Shown: in pieces, positions 34,751-44,050 of the stretch
Position numbering within the stretch: the first letter of the stretch is position 1
Layout: the number at the start of each line of letters is the position of its first letter
NCBI RefSeq assembly: GCF_004117835.1
Contig: NZ_SDSC01000008.1
Location: 1 to 64,000, forward strand
DNA: 64,000 bases
Source of the DNA: Macrococcus sp. DPC7161
GTDB taxonomy: Bacteria > Bacillota > Bacilli > Staphylococcales > Staphylococcaceae
Direction: 5' to 3'
Made by a program: the position numbers and the translations under genes
Notes under the pieces: generated by a model
Told to the model about the DNA's origin: nothing
The model's database searches: none
Seen by the model: the letters and a program-made list of their open reading frames with translations, nothing else

Positions 34751-35668
34751 ATGAACATTACAGGTCATCATCATATTTCAATGTACACAAAAGACGTACA
34801 AAAAAACAAACAATTCTATACAGAGATCCTTGGCTTAAGACTGGTAGAAATTTCAGTGAACCAAGATAATCCAACGATGTATCATTTCTTTTATGGTGAT
34901 GAAACTGGTAACGCTGGTACATTGCTCAGTTTCTTTGAAATCAAAAATGCCGGACCTATGCAACGTGGCACGCACAATATTGCACGTTTGTCATTATTAC
35001 TACCTAGTGCATCCGCGGTTCAATATTTCGTTGAAAGATTAAATAAGCAACACATTGAAACAACAAACGTCCAATACGGTAACGAAACAGGTATTTTGTT
35101 CAAAGATCCTGATGATTTAGAGATTGTACTTATCAATAATCACAACCGTAACATCCCTCAGACTTGGGAACAAAATCCTTACACTGATATTCCAAAGCAA
35201 TATCAAATTTTAGGCATGGGACCAGTGATGTTACATGTAAGAGATACAGAAAAAACAATTCAATTCTTATCAGAAACACTTGGTTTCAAACAAAATCAAC
35301 ATCAATATACTATTGATGAAACAGGTATTTATTCAGACTTTATCATTGAAGAAAATACACACTCACCTGCAAAACCTGGTCGCGGTTATGTGCATCACAT
35401 CGCTTTAACACTACCAATAGACGAAGATTTAATACAACTCACACAAAAGTTGGACCAATTACCTGGAAAACATACAGGGATTATTGACCGCTATTTCTTT
35501 AAATCCATTTATTATCGACATAACGGCATCATATTTGAATTCGCAACAGACGGCCCAGGATTTACACGAGATACTGACAAAGCACATCTTGGTGAACAAC
35601 TTCACTTACCAGACTTTTTAGAGCATCGACGTGAAGCAATAGAACAACGTTTAACACCATTAACATAA
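34751..35668 (+). CDS. Ring-cleaving (extradiol) dioxygenase, MhqO/CatE-like
   Basis: A 305-residue two-module VOC protein: first module with the motif GHHHISMYTKDVQKNKQFY, second with LGMGPVMLHVRDTEKTIQFL and YVHHIALTLP. The metal-binding His and Glu residues fit extradiol dioxygenases. Relatives (MhqO, CatE) detoxify quinones and catechols. AGGAG (34738-34742) lies eight bases before the ATG at 34751; the earlier GTG overlaps that site. Divergent from the flavin oxidoreductase. Confidence 0.85.
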   Translation: MNITGHHHISMYTKDVQKNKQFYTEILGLRLVEISVNQDNPTMYHFFYGDETGNAGTLLSFFEIKNAGPMQRGTHNIARLSLLLPSASAVQYFVERLNKQHIETTNVQYGNETGILFKDPDDLEIVLINNHNRNIPQTWEQNPYTDIPKQYQILGMGPVMLHVRDTEKTIQFLSETLGFKQNQHQYTIDETGIYSDFIIEENTHSPAKPGRGYVHHIALTLPIDEDLIQLTQKLDQLPGKHTGIIDRYFFKSIYYRHNGIIFEFATDGPGFTRDTDKAHLGEQLHLPDFLEHRREAIEQRLTPLT

Positions 35669-35670
35669 AA

Positions 35671-35705
35671 AATAAGCATCTGAGACTTAGCCTCAGATGC
35701 TTATT
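35671..35705. terminator. Bidirectional terminator
   Basis: A 14-bp perfect stem AATAAGCATCTGAG / CTCAGATGCTTATT between the dioxygenase and universal stress genes. It includes the stop codon of the latter. Confidence 0.85.
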
Positions 35706-36099
35706 TCACTACCAATACTGGTATTTTCACTTCTCTAATAATACGTTTACTCACACTACCTATGACCGCTTCTTGGAATCGATTTAATCCTCTAGAACCG
35801 ATGACAAGTAAATCATAGTTGCCAGATTGACTCGTTTTAATAATCGTTTCACAAACCTCTCCATGTACGACAAGTAGTTCATATTGAATATTCGTATCCT
35901 CTAACAATGAAATCATATGCGCTAACTGATGTTTACGATGCATGATGCTATCTTCTTGATAATGAAGTACTGCATCTTTCGCATCTTCTGCTGAAACAAC
36001 ACTGAGTAATGTCACCTTGCTCTTCAAATGTATTGCTTCTTGAAGTGCGCGCATACTGTTATCCGATCCATCTACTGCAACTAAAATATGTTTATACAT
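35701..36099 (-). CDS. Universal stress protein (UspA family)
   Basis: A 132-residue UspA-fold protein. It has a start HILVAVDGSDNSMRAL and the ATP-binding loop GSRGLNRFQEAVIGSVSKRII (G-2x-G-9x-G-S/T pattern). It may bind ATP and modulate its partner. AAAGGAGG precedes the ATG at 36099, which overlaps the end of the SulP gene by one base, so the two are coupled; the Usp could regulate the transporter. Confidence 0.85.
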   Translation of the reverse strand: MYKHILVAVDGSDNSMRALQEAIHLKSKVTLLSVVSAEDAKDAVLHYQEDSIMHRKHQLAHMISLLEDTNIQYELLVVHGEVCETIIKTSQSGNYDLLVIGSRGLNRFQEAVIGSVSKRIIREVKIPVLVVK

Positions 36100-37259
36100 T
36101 ATGAAGCCTCCTTTAACCATTTGGTAAATACGAAATGAAGTACACTTCCTGCAATAACCCCTACAGCTAAATTATGTGTCAATAAAACTAAAATAATCGT
36201 TAATAATACCACAGAAATATCTGTCCATTTGGCGTTTTTCAAAAACTTAAATGTCCCAAAATCAAATGTTAAAAATGCCACAACAACCATAATACCCGCT
36301 AACACAGCCATTGGAATTTGTACGACATATTGGCCTAATACAATAATCAAAAACATTAAAAACGACCCTGTCACAAGTGAAGATAATCTCGTTGTTCCAC
36401 CCGATTTCAAATTCATCACGGATTGACCAATCATCGCACAGCCACCGATACCTCCAAAAAACCCTGAAAGAATATTCGCCATACCTTGTCCTGCAGCCTC
36501 AATATTCTTATTACTGTCATATGATAATGCATCATCCACAATTCTTGCGGTTAACAGACTTTCAACCAATCCAACAATCGCCATTGATATACTATAAGGC
36601 AAAATAATCTTAAGTGTTTCAAAATTAAACGGTACATTCGGAATAAAAAAGTGTGGTAAATGACGTTTAATCTCACCTAAATCGCCAACCGTTTTCACAT
36701 CCACATGTGTATAAATAGATATCACTGTCAATAACAATACAGCGATTAAAGGCGCTGGTATCTTCGTAAAATACTTAGGCACAACATACACAATCACCAT
36801 CGTTATAACAGCGAACACATAAGTAACGCCATTAATACCAAAAATATGTTGCAGTTGTGATGAAAATATCAGTATCGCTAATGCATCAACAAACCCAATC
36901 ATAACTGTATTCGGAATGTACTTTAAGAGCTTACCAATCCCTAGCACACCCATTAATATTTGAAGAACACCCATCAGCAAAGTCGCAGCTAATAAATAAT
37001 CCAAACCATGAATCTTTACTAACGGAAATACTAACAATGCAATTGCACCTGCAGCAGCAGAAATCATTGCAGAGCGCCCGCCTGTAAAAGCAATAACAAC
37101 AGCAATTACAAATGACGCATATAAACCGACCATAGGATCGACACCCGCAATAACTGAAAATGCAATCACCTCAGGAATTAACGCAAGTGCAACAACCATA
37201 CCTGCTAAAATATTTTGAAACGGTTTATCTAACCATTCTCTTTTTAAATAATCAATCAT
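36099..37259 (-). CDS. SulP-family anion transporter
   Basis: A 386-residue membrane protein with about 11 hydrophobic helices and SulP motifs ([28 protein letters not shown] near the start). The C-terminal STAS domain is missing; the coupled Usp gene may take its place. It may carry bicarbonate, sulfate or carboxylates. TGGAGGTTATT precedes the ATG at 37259. Confidence 0.85.
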   Translation of the reverse strand: MIDYLKREWLDKPFQNILAGMVVALALIPEVIAFSVIAGVDPMVGLYASFVIAVVIAFTGGRSAMISAAAGAIALLVFPLVKIHGLDYLLAATLLMGVLQILMGVLGIGKLLKYIPNTVMIGFVDALAILIFSSQLQHIFGINGVTYVFAVITMVIVYVVPKYFTKIPAPLIAVLLLTVISIYTHVDVKTVGDLGEIKRHLPHFFIPNVPFNFETLKIILPYSISMAIVGLVESLLTARIVDDALSYDSNKNIEAAGQGMANILSGFFGGIGGCAMIGQSVMNLKSGGTTRLSSLVTGSFLMFLIIVLGQYVVQIPMAVLAGIMVVVAFLTFDFGTFKFLKNAKWTDISVVLLTIILVLLTHNLAVGVIAGSVLHFVFTKWLKEAS

Positions 37260-37313
37260 AATAACCTCCACTTACAATATGATGATTATATCATTAATAA
37301 AGCACATAAAAAA

Positions 37314-37335
37314 TAAGCCTACCGCTTTGGTAGAC
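37314..37335 (-). terminator. Terminator of a small membrane protein gene
   Basis: AGCCTACC and GGTAGACT form an 8-bp stem with one mismatch, with T-rich minus-strand sequence after it, next to the 37337 stop. Confidence 0.65.
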
Positions 37336-37336
37336 T

Positions 37337-37522
37337 TTATTTGTCTTGAATCGTTGATTGTGATGTGATGATGTCTAACATTTGTACTAATTTTGCAATA
37401 CCTAAAACGACAAATGCAACAATTAGAATGCCTTTGAAAGCTGCTAAATGGATAACAGCAAAGAAATCTAATACAAACAACATGAAAATCACTGATAAAA
37501 TTAATTCGATCGATTGTTTCAT
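37337..37522 (-). CDS. Small two-helix membrane protein
   Basis: A 61-residue protein with two hydrophobic helices (about 5-22 and 27-47) and a short polar tail. AAGGAGTGATCTC precedes the ATG at 37522; the longer frame has no ribosome site. I do not recognise a family. It stands alone between SulP and the YccF-like gene. Confidence 0.6.
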   Translation of the reverse strand: MKQSIELILSVIFMLFVLDFFAVIHLAAFKGILIVAFVVLGIAKLVQMLDIITSQSTIQDK

Positions 37523-37757
37523 GAGATCACTCCTTAAATCGTAATTATTCAGTTTCCTTCTAATTACTAGTAGCATATCACATTTAAATTAGAAAAAGTT
37601 AAAATCACTGGATTTTTAAGGTAATTTTAAGGTTAGGGTTCATTTGTCAGAATTGTTTGCTAAATCAACACTATTTCGCCACGATTTCTCAACCTTAAGG
37701 ATGATGTTAAACACCTTTTTTAAGCGTATAGTAAAAGTATAAATGGAGGCGATTATC

Positions 37758-38123
37758 ATGAATTTCATAGGAAATGTACTTTGGTTTATATTTGGTGGAT
37801 TGGTGAGTGGATTGGCATGGCTATTCTTTGGACTCCTTTGGTGCATTACGATTGTAGGCATACCCGTTGGTTTACAATGCTTTAAAATCGCTGAATTAAG
37901 CTTTAGCCCATTTGGTAAAGAAATTATTTATCGTGACAGTCCAACTTCAATATTACTCAACATCATTTGGATCCTTGTTAGTGGTATCCCATTAGCAGTC
38001 GTACACGTAACAAGTGGCATCGCACTATGCTTAACCATCATTGGTATCCCATTCGGAATCCAATCATTTAAACTCGCAATCCTTTCATTAATGCCATTTG
38101 GCGCACAAATCGTTAAAAGATAA
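37758..38123 (+). CDS. YccF-family (DUF307) inner membrane protein
   Basis: A 121-residue protein made of two internally repeated halves (TIVGIPVGLQCFKIAELSFSPFG and TIIGIPFGIQSFKLAILSLMPFG) with about four helices. This duplicated IGIPxGxQxFK pattern is typical of YccF/DUF307. Function unknown. GGAGG precedes the ATG at 37758. Terminator at 38142. Confidence 0.88.
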   Translation: MNFIGNVLWFIFGGLVSGLAWLFFGLLWCITIVGIPVGLQCFKIAELSFSPFGKEIIYRDSPTSILLNIIWILVSGIPLAVVHVTSGIALCLTIIGIPFGIQSFKLAILSLMPFGAQIVKR

Positions 38124-38141
38124 ATCAATAGCAAACAATTA

Positions 38142-38170
38142 ATGAGCCCTAAAAAGAGGGCTCATTTTTT
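38142..38170 (+). terminator. Terminator of the YccF-like gene
   Basis: ATGAGCCCT (38142-38150) pairs with AGGGCTCAT (38157-38165), followed by TTTTT. Confidence 0.85.
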
Positions 38171-38233
38171 GTCATATATATTTGACATTTTAAATCATAA
38201 ATATTATGATTGATATGTCAAATATATACGACA
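38170..38233 (+). promoter_or_regulatory. Large inverted operator of the XRE-DUF3278 operon
   Basis: TGTCATATATATTTGACAT (38170-38188) and ATGTCAAATATATACGACA (38215-38233) are inverted copies matching at 18 of 19 positions. Between them is AATCATAA / TTATGATT. Each arm is itself nearly palindromic (TGTC...GACA). They flank the likely promoter of the XRE gene, which starts 19 bp further on. Autoregulation is likely. Confidence 0.75.
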
Positions 38234-38251
38234 TTTCCTAGGAGAATATAT

Positions 38252-38470
38252 ATGAATAACGTACGTACTTATAGAAAAAAGTTAAAAATTTCTCAATTAG
38301 ATTTAGCGAAATCCATCAAAGTTTCAAGACAAACAATCAATTTAATTGAAAACGATAAATATAATCCATCTTTAGATTTATGTATCAAAATTGCTAAAGC
38401 ACTTAATACAGATTTAAATGCTTTATTTTGGGAAGTTGAGGAGGAGAATTTGAATGAAATTCAAATATAG
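38252..38470 (+). CDS. XRE-family small transcriptional regulator
   Basis: A 72-residue single-domain Cro/CI-type protein (VRTYRKKLKISQLDLAKSIKVSRQTINLIENDKYNPSLDLCIKIAKAL). It resembles YgzD/RdgB-like regulators found with small membrane proteins. TAGGAGAATATAT precedes the ATG at 38252. It overlaps the next gene by 17 bp, giving a translationally coupled three-gene operon. Confidence 0.88.
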   Translation: MNNVRTYRKKLKISQLDLAKSIKVSRQTINLIENDKYNPSLDLCIKIAKALNTDLNALFWEVEEENLNEIQI

Positions 38471-38981
38471 TAAGCTTATGTCGACTTTTGTAGGATTAGA
38501 AATGGAAGATGATGAATATCAAAGACAAATGGGGTTTGAAATACTTACAAACGCATTTAACTATATATTTTTTCTGTTATGCTCTTTAATGCTCATCAGT
38601 TTATTTTGGGATATCATGCATCAAACCATTTCAGTTGGGACCATTTTATTTTTCATCATTTTACAAGTCTCATCTATTATTTTATTAAATAAATCAAGAA
38701 AGAATCAGGCCGCAATTACAGAAGTTTATTCTGACGAAGAATACAATGAAGAAATTCATAAATTGCGAAAATCCTCAATAAAAATTGGGCTTTATTGGGG
38801 CACTACAATGTATATCACGATGGAAATTATCTTTAAAATTGCGGCTGGAGAAAAGTTCGAATTCTCATTTTTTAATTTAATCATTTGGATTTTAGGTGGT
38901 GCTCTTTTTGGCACAATGATGTATTATGCTTCAAAATTAAAAGTTAAAAAAATCTCAAACGACGAAGGTGATATTGAATGA
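38454..38981 (+). CDS. DUF3278-family membrane protein 1
   Basis: A 175-residue protein with four hydrophobic helices (about 33-50, 58-75, 110-128, 140-158) and a polar middle loop. It matches DUF3278 proteins, which regularly follow XRE regulators in Firmicutes. GAGGAGAATTTG lies before the ATG. Function unknown; immunity or stress roles have been guessed for such pairs, but nothing here proves it. Confidence 0.7.
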   Translation: MKFKYSKLMSTFVGLEMEDDEYQRQMGFEILTNAFNYIFFLLCSLMLISLFWDIMHQTISVGTILFFIILQVSSIILLNKSRKNQAAITEVYSDEEYNEEIHKLRKSSIKIGLYWGTTMYITMEIIFKIAAGEKFEFSFFNLIIWILGGALFGTMMYYASKLKVKKISNDEGDIE

Positions 38982-39496
38982 ACATTCTAAATGAAAAACT
39001 AATGAAGCGTAATGTTGGTTATATCAATCAAAGAGATGAGTATCAAAAATCAGAACTATTAAAGATGATTTCAACAACATTCATTACATGCTATATACTC
39101 TTAGTTTTATCAATAATAATCTGCTTAGTGACTGATGTTATATTTAATAACATTTCTTTATCAACATTACTTCTCTACGTGGTTTACTTATTCGCATTTA
39201 TATACCCTTCTATTTATGGTGCTAAAGTTAGGAAAACAATATATCACCAATACACGGAATCTTATGATGAAAATCATTATAAGAAGCATTTAGAAACTCT
39301 AAAATTCCAAAGTATAAATTTTTTCGTTTTTATTATTATCTCTAATCTAATTTATTCAACGTATGCAGATTACTATTTTTTTAATGAACCATTTAAGTTA
39401 GATTTATCGGACTTATTAGGAGCCATCGTCAATTCAGTAATTCTTACATTCGCTATTTACTTTATCGGAAAATTGATGATAGATAAAAAATATTAA
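38978..39496 (+). CDS. DUF3278-family membrane protein 2
   Basis: A 172-residue protein with the same plan as its neighbour: a short N-terminal segment, two helices (about 35-75), a polar loop with HHxxQY-like residues, then two helices. Its start overlaps the previous stop by four bases (ATGA). The pair is likely to form a hetero-oligomer. Function unknown. Confidence 0.7.
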   Translation: MNILNEKLMKRNVGYINQRDEYQKSELLKMISTTFITCYILLVLSIIICLVTDVIFNNISLSTLLLYVVYLFAFIYPSIYGAKVRKTIYHQYTESYDENHYKKHLETLKFQSINFFVFIIISNLIYSTYADYYFFNEPFKLDLSDLLGAIVNSVILTFAIYFIGKLMIDKKY

Positions 39497-39522
39497 AAGT
39501 GGCAGTTGCCACTTTTTTCTTG
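39495..39522 (+). terminator. Terminator of the XRE-DUF3278 operon
   Basis: AAAAGTGGCA (39495-39504) pairs with TGCCACTTTT (39507-39516), followed by a T-run. Confidence 0.85.
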
Positions 39523-39575
39523 CAATTATACAAGTTATGCTAAAATAAAAGCATTACATTTTGAGAGGTACTTGT

Positions 39576-40757
39576 ATGAAACGTTTCTCACCGATCATTT
39601 CTAGTTTGTTATTGGCGACTTTTTTAGCGCGATTTAGCGTCTTTTTAGTAATGCCATTTTTATCTATCTATTTAATGAAGACTTATCATTATACAGGATT
39701 TCAAATCGGCTTAATTTTATCTACCTCTGGTGTTGTTGCGATTATTTTAAGTATGACTTCTGGTAGTGTTATAGACCGCTTCAACAAAAGGCATGTTATT
39801 TATTTTGGATTAATCATCGGGATATTAAGTTATGGATTATTCCCTATGATTCATACATTTTTAGGCTTTATCACTTTCTCTATTACATCGACCATTGGTG
39901 CGACATTAGTTGATCCAACTTACCGTGTATTAATTTCAAAGTTTACAGATGACCACAATCGAAAGTTTATCTTTAATATAAGATACTATTTAATCAATGT
40001 TGCTGCTGCAATTAGTCCGTATATCGCAAGCCAAATTCTTTGGATTGGGATTCAACAATTATTTTATATCGTTGCAGCTGCACTTATTTTTAACCTTTGT
40101 TTATTTATATTCATATTCAATAAATACCAAATCAATTTAAAGGATAGGCATGATTTACAAAATGTACCCTTTTTCAATATGCTTTATATCTTTAAAGAAG
40201 ATAAATCATTTCTATACTTAGTGTTAGGTAACATCTTCATCGTATTTGGTTATACGCAGATGTCAGCAACTTTAAGTATGTATTTAGGGAAGATTTATGA
40301 TTATCAAACATCGATTCACTATTACGCAGTACTCATGATTGTGAATGCTGTTGTCGTTATAGTCGGACAATACTTCGTTTATCGCATTGGAGAGCATATC
40401 AAAACAAGTACCGCAATCATGATAGGTGCGATTTTACTGCCACTTGGCCTTGCTCTATTTGGTGTATCCAATCATTTGTACGCATTAGGATTTGGCATGC
40501 TTGTGTTGACCGTTGGAGAAATGTTTGTATTTACAATGTGGGATATCCGAATCGATGAACTCTCACCAACGGCACTAAAAGGCTCTTACTATGCACTCAC
40601 AGGCCTAACAGGCATCTCACGCATCATCGCACCAATCTTTGGCGGACTACTCATCGACTGGACAACAAGTGGTCTTTTCATATGGGGTGTCATCGGTTTA
40701 ATCACCTACTTATCATTGCCAATGTTTTATAAAAGTAAGCAGATAAAGCCTTCATAA
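39576..40757 (+). CDS. MFS transporter
   Basis: A 393-residue transporter with 12 hydrophobic helices and the MFS A-like motif GSVIDRFNKRHVIYFG between helices 2 and 3. It belongs to the drug/metabolite efflux-like branch; cargo unknown. GAGAGG lies seven bases before the ATG at 39576. The last 200 bases use more GC-rich and repeated ATC/CTC codons than the rest. A shared terminator follows. Confidence 0.88.
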   Translation: MKRFSPIISSLLLATFLARFSVFLVMPFLSIYLMKTYHYTGFQIGLILSTSGVVAIILSMTSGSVIDRFNKRHVIYFGLIIGILSYGLFPMIHTFLGFITFSITSTIGATLVDPTYRVLISKFTDDHNRKFIFNIRYYLINVAAAISPYIASQILWIGIQQLFYIVAAALIFNLCLFIFIFNKYQINLKDRHDLQNVPFFNMLYIFKEDKSFLYLVLGNIFIVFGYTQMSATLSMYLGKIYDYQTSIHYYAVLMIVNAVVVIVGQYFVYRIGEHIKTSTAIMIGAILLPLGLALFGVSNHLYALGFGMLVLTVGEMFVFTMWDIRIDELSPTALKGSYYALTGLTGISRIIAPIFGGLLIDWTTSGLFIWGVIGLITYLSLPMFYKSKQIKPS

Positions 40758-40796
40758 AAAAGCTAGAACCTTGATAATAAAAGGTTCTAGCTTTTT
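40757..40796. terminator. Bidirectional terminator
   Basis: A 16-bp perfect stem AAAAAGCTAGAACCTT / AAGGTTCTAGCTTTTT with an 8-base loop, between the MFS and phosphatase genes. Confidence 0.88.
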
Positions 40797-41351
40797 CTAT
40801 ATTCTAGTAATTTCTTTCAATTTACTGCCTTCAAATGTACATTGATAAACATCTGGTTTTGTCGTTGATTTCCAAAACTCATATCCGATTTCTGGACGAT
40901 AATAGTTCATTATAATCGTCATGATGTTCCCATGCGTCCCTATAGCAACTGTTTTTAACGTCTCATCTTGTAAGATGGATTCAATTACAGGAATCGAACG
41001 TTCTAAAACTTCTTTTGTAGTTTCTCCACCTTCTAGTTTAAATTCGTGGTCTTCTAATGACATTTCAATTGCATTTTCAATTTCTTCTTCTGAAGATTTA
41101 TATGCACCTTTTAAAGTTTTTTCTCTTAATTCTTTATATAATTTTATAGGTGCTCCATTCGCTAATGGCTCCACAGTTTGTATCGCTCTATTATAAGAAC
41201 TAGAAATAAATTGGTCGAAATGAATATGTGATAGTTTATCTGCAATCGTCTTCGCATCTTTAAATCCTTTTTCTGAAAGTGGTCTCTCTTTTTCTTTTCC
41301 AAATATAAAAGGCGATTCTGCGTGTCTAATAAAATAAATGTTTGTAATCAT
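40797..41351 (-). CDS. Histidine phosphatase (phosphoglycerate mutase-like)
   Basis: A 184-residue histidine-phosphatase superfamily protein. Catalytic motif FIRHAESP at residues 7-14, second His in GTHGNIM near 143. It acts on a phosphorylated small molecule or protein; substrate unknown. TGGAGGAG precedes the ATG. Single-gene unit followed by a strong terminator. Confidence 0.85.
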   Translation of the reverse strand: MITNIYFIRHAESPFIFGKEKERPLSEKGFKDAKTIADKLSHIHFDQFISSSYNRAIQTVEPLANGAPIKLYKELREKTLKGAYKSSEEEIENAIEMSLEDHEFKLEGGETTKEVLERSIPVIESILQDETLKTVAIGTHGNIMTIIMNYYRPEIGYEFWKSTTKPDVYQCTFEGSKLKEITRI

Positions 41352-41371
41352 TGATACTCCTCCATAATGTT

Positions 41372-41845
41372 TTATCTCTTATACTTCTCCATCATCGCTT
41401 GTGGTATATGACAATAGTCTCCTGGGTGTCTGTCTAAATAATCTTGATGTTTATCTGCACTTCTTACGTAATTGGTTAATGATTTGACTTCTACTTTTAT
41501 TTTTTCTTTGTCATTTCTATTATTAATAAAGTTTCTCGCTTGTTCTAAATGTGTTTCATCTTCGCTATAAACACCTGTTCTATACTTTTCTCCGACATCT
41601 ATACCTTGTTTGTTCACGCTATATGGGTCAATAATTAGAAAGAAATCTTCCATTAATGTTTCTACAGTCGTTTGTTTTGGATCAAATGTGACTTTGACGC
41701 ATTCTGCATAGCCGTCATATTCACCATCTAATGTATGCGTTGTACCATTGGCTCTTCCTGCTTCAGTAGTCACAACACCAGGAACGGTCTTCATAAATGC
41801 TTGCACACCCCATAAACATCCACCTGCTATATATATTTTTTCCAA
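41372..41845 (-). CDS. msrA: Peptide methionine sulfoxide reductase MsrA
   Basis: A 157-residue MsrA. The catalytic Cys is in AGGCLWGVQAFM, with Leu where most MsrA proteins have Phe (GCFW). The rest, including EYDGYAECVKVTFDP, KYRTGVYS and HQDYLDRHPGDYC, fits the family, and a Cys near residue 148 could resolve the disulfide. It repairs methionine-S-sulfoxide. The TTG at 41845 is the start because GGAGG lies seven bases before it and homologues start there. Confidence 0.9.
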   Translation of the reverse strand: MEKIYIAGGCLWGVQAFMKTVPGVVTTEAGRANGTTHTLDGEYDGYAECVKVTFDPKQTTVETLMEDFFLIIDPYSVNKQGIDVGEKYRTGVYSEDETHLEQARNFINNRNDKEKIKVEVKSLTNYVRSADKHQDYLDRHPGDYCHIPQAMMEKYKR

Positions 41846-41893
41846 CTCATTTCCTCCTTCAATTAATACTTCTATTATAACCATATTTTTTAA

Positions 41894-41908
41894 ATTTATC
41901 AGATAATT
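41894..41908. promoter_or_regulatory. Possible CodY box upstream of brnQ
   Basis: ATTTATCAGATAATT matches the CodY consensus AATTTTCWGAAAATT at 12 of 15 positions, about 90 bp before the brnQ start. CodY control of branched-chain amino acid uptake would be expected, but three mismatches in AT-rich DNA is weak evidence. Confidence 0.35.
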
Positions 41909-41998
41909 GAAAAAAATCTCGCTTTAAAGCATTGTATTGTGATAACTTAACGTATATACTAGTACTCATATTATTTCACGCGTTTATAGGAGGGTTCT

Positions 41999-43348
41999 AT
42001 GAAAACAAAACTTACACTTAAAGAAAACATCTTTATTGGTTCCATGTTATTTGGTCTCTTTTTTGGTGCTGGTAACTTAATTTTTCCACTCCACTTTGGT
42101 CAAGCTGCTGGATCTAACGTTTGGATTACTAATTTAGGGTTTCTTGTTACCGCAATTGGCCTTCCTTTTCTAGGGATTATCGCGATTGGTATTTCCAAAA
42201 CAACTGGTTTGTTTGATATCGCAACCAGAGTGAACAAGACTTATGCCTATATCTTTACGATCTTACTTTATTTAGTCATTGGTCCGTTATTCGCTTTACC
42301 ACGTTTAGCGACGGTTTCATTTGAAATTGCATTTTCATCATTTTTAGGTAGCAAACCGAATCCTTTATATTTAGCATTATTTAGTTTGATATTCTTTATT
42401 ATCGCATGGACATTTTCTAAGAAACCTTCAAAGATTTTAGATTACATTGGTAAATTCTTAAATCCTGTCTTTCTAGTATTACTTGGTTTAATCGTCGTTT
42501 TAGCATTATTAAAACCAATGGGTATGATTCATGATGCACCAATTCAAGCAGATTACAAAGAAAATCCATTTTTAAAAGGATTTTTAGATGGTTATAATAC
42601 ATTAGATGCGCTTGCTTCACTTGCATTCGGTATTATCATTGTTTCAACAATTAAGAAATTAGGAGTTACAGAGCCTAATCACATCGCACGAGAAACAATC
42701 AAGTCTGGATTAATTAGCGTTATCTTAATGGGTGTTATTTATACTCTACTTGCAATCATCGGAACAATGAGTTTAGGTTCATTCAAAATAAGTGAAAATG
42801 GTGGCATTGCTCTCGCACAAATTTCACAACATTACCTGGGTAATTACGGCATCATTTTATTATCTGCCATCATTATCGTCGCATGTTTGAAGACAGCAAT
42901 TGGACTTATTACTGCATTCTCTGAAACATTTACAGAATTGTTCCCAAAACAAAACTATTTAATGTTCGCAACAGTGGTTAGTATCATTTCATTCGTTGTA
43001 GCAAACGTTGGATTAACTAAAATCATCCAACTTTCAATTCCAGTATTAATGTTCTTATATCCATTAGCGATCACATTAATCTTATTAACATTATTCAGTA
43101 AAACTTTCCATCACTCAAAAATCGTATATCAAACGACAACATACATTACATTAATCGCTGCGTTTATTGATGGATTAAAAGCTTCTCCAGAAGTGATTTC
43201 AACATCACCAATTGCGAAATCAATCATTAATGCAGGTAATGTATTACCATTTGCAGAAATCGGTATGGGATGGGTATTACCAGCAATTATAGGATTTATT
43301 ATCGGATTTATCATTTATAAATTACAACGAAAGCCACAAGTACAATAA
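41999..43348 (+). CDS. brnQ: BrnQ branched-chain amino acid carrier
   Basis: A 449-residue sodium-coupled carrier with about 12 helices. The N-terminal signature is [13 protein letters not shown] and another family motif is [14 protein letters not shown] near 195. It imports Leu, Ile and Val. ATAGGAGGG precedes the ATG. A perfect 15-bp inverted repeat (43358-43387) terminates it. Confidence 0.93.
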   Translation: MKTKLTLKENIFIGSMLFGLFFGAGNLIFPLHFGQAAGSNVWITNLGFLVTAIGLPFLGIIAIGISKTTGLFDIATRVNKTYAYIFTILLYLVIGPLFALPRLATVSFEIAFSSFLGSKPNPLYLALFSLIFFIIAWTFSKKPSKILDYIGKFLNPVFLVLLGLIVVLALLKPMGMIHDAPIQADYKENPFLKGFLDGYNTLDALASLAFGIIIVSTIKKLGVTEPNHIARETIKSGLISVILMGVIYTLLAIIGTMSLGSFKISENGGIALAQISQHYLGNYGIILLSAIIIVACLKTAIGLITAFSETFTELFPKQNYLMFATVVSIISFVVANVGLTKIIQLSIPVLMFLYPLAITLILLTLFSKTFHHSKIVYQTTTYITLIAAFIDGLKASPEVISTSPIAKSIINAGNVLPFAEIGMGWVLPAIIGFIIGFIIYKLQRKPQVQ

Positions 43349-43357
43349 AGATAAAAT

Positions 43358-43390
43358 AAAAGCCAAAATCAGCTGATTTTGGCTTTTTTT
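43358..43390 (+). terminator. Terminator of brnQ
   Basis: AAAAGCCAAAATCAG and CTGATTTTGGCTTTT are contiguous perfect complements followed by TTT. Confidence 0.85.
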
Positions 43391-43450
43391 CATTGTGACA
43401 AATTTATTTATAGCATACAATTCAATTAATCAAACGACTAAGGAGATACT

Positions 43451-44023
43451 ATGAGAAAACTAATCTTATTTTTACACAGTTCATTAGACGGTTATGCAGA
43501 AGGACCGAATGGACCAATGGATATTAGCTTTGTAGCCTATAATGAAGAACTTGAAGCATTCGCCAACAAAGTACTCAGTACCGCAGATACAATCCTTTGG
43601 GGTAAAAACACATATGAAATGATGCATAGCTATTGGCCAACGTTAATCGATAACGAAGAAGCAACAGAACATGAACGCAACCATGCAAAATGGATCAATG
43701 ACGTTGAAAAAGTCGTTTTCTCAACAACATTAGAAGAAGCAACATGGCATAACACAACATTGGTTAAAGAAAATATTATCGATTACATCAAAACATTAAA
43801 ACAACAAGACGGCAAAGACATCGTCATCCTTGGTAGCCCAAGACTAGCCCACTACTTAATGCATTATAACCTTATCGATGCATTTAAAATCACAGTATCA
43901 CCAAATACCGTAGGAAGTGGATTACCACTATTCAACGATAACACATTAGCATTAAACCTTATCGAAAGTAACGTATTCTCTACAGGCGCATTAGGATTAC
44001 ATTATGAATTAAATCAAGATTAA
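43451..44023 (+). CDS. Dihydrofolate reductase-fold protein (RibD C-terminal family)
   Basis: A 190-residue RibD_C/DHFR-like protein. It begins LILFLHSSLDGYAEGPNG, has the NADPH loop region TILWGKNTYEMM and IVILGSPRLAHYLM. Such stand-alone proteins are probable NADPH-dependent reductases of unknown substrate, not the folate enzyme. AAGGAG precedes the ATG. Confidence 0.85.
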   Translation: MRKLILFLHSSLDGYAEGPNGPMDISFVAYNEELEAFANKVLSTADTILWGKNTYEMMHSYWPTLIDNEEATEHERNHAKWINDVEKVVFSTTLEEATWHNTTLVKENIIDYIKTLKQQDGKDIVILGSPRLAHYLMHYNLIDAFKITVSPNTVGSGLPLFNDNTLALNLIESNVFSTGALGLHYELNQD

Positions 44024-44047
44024 AAAAGCCACTGAAGTGGCTTTTTT
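44022..44047. terminator. Bidirectional terminator
   Basis: AAAAAAGCCACT / AGTGGCTTTTTT with a two-base spacer lies between the DHFR-like gene and the convergent toxin gene. Confidence 0.85.
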
Positions 44048-44050
44048 AGT

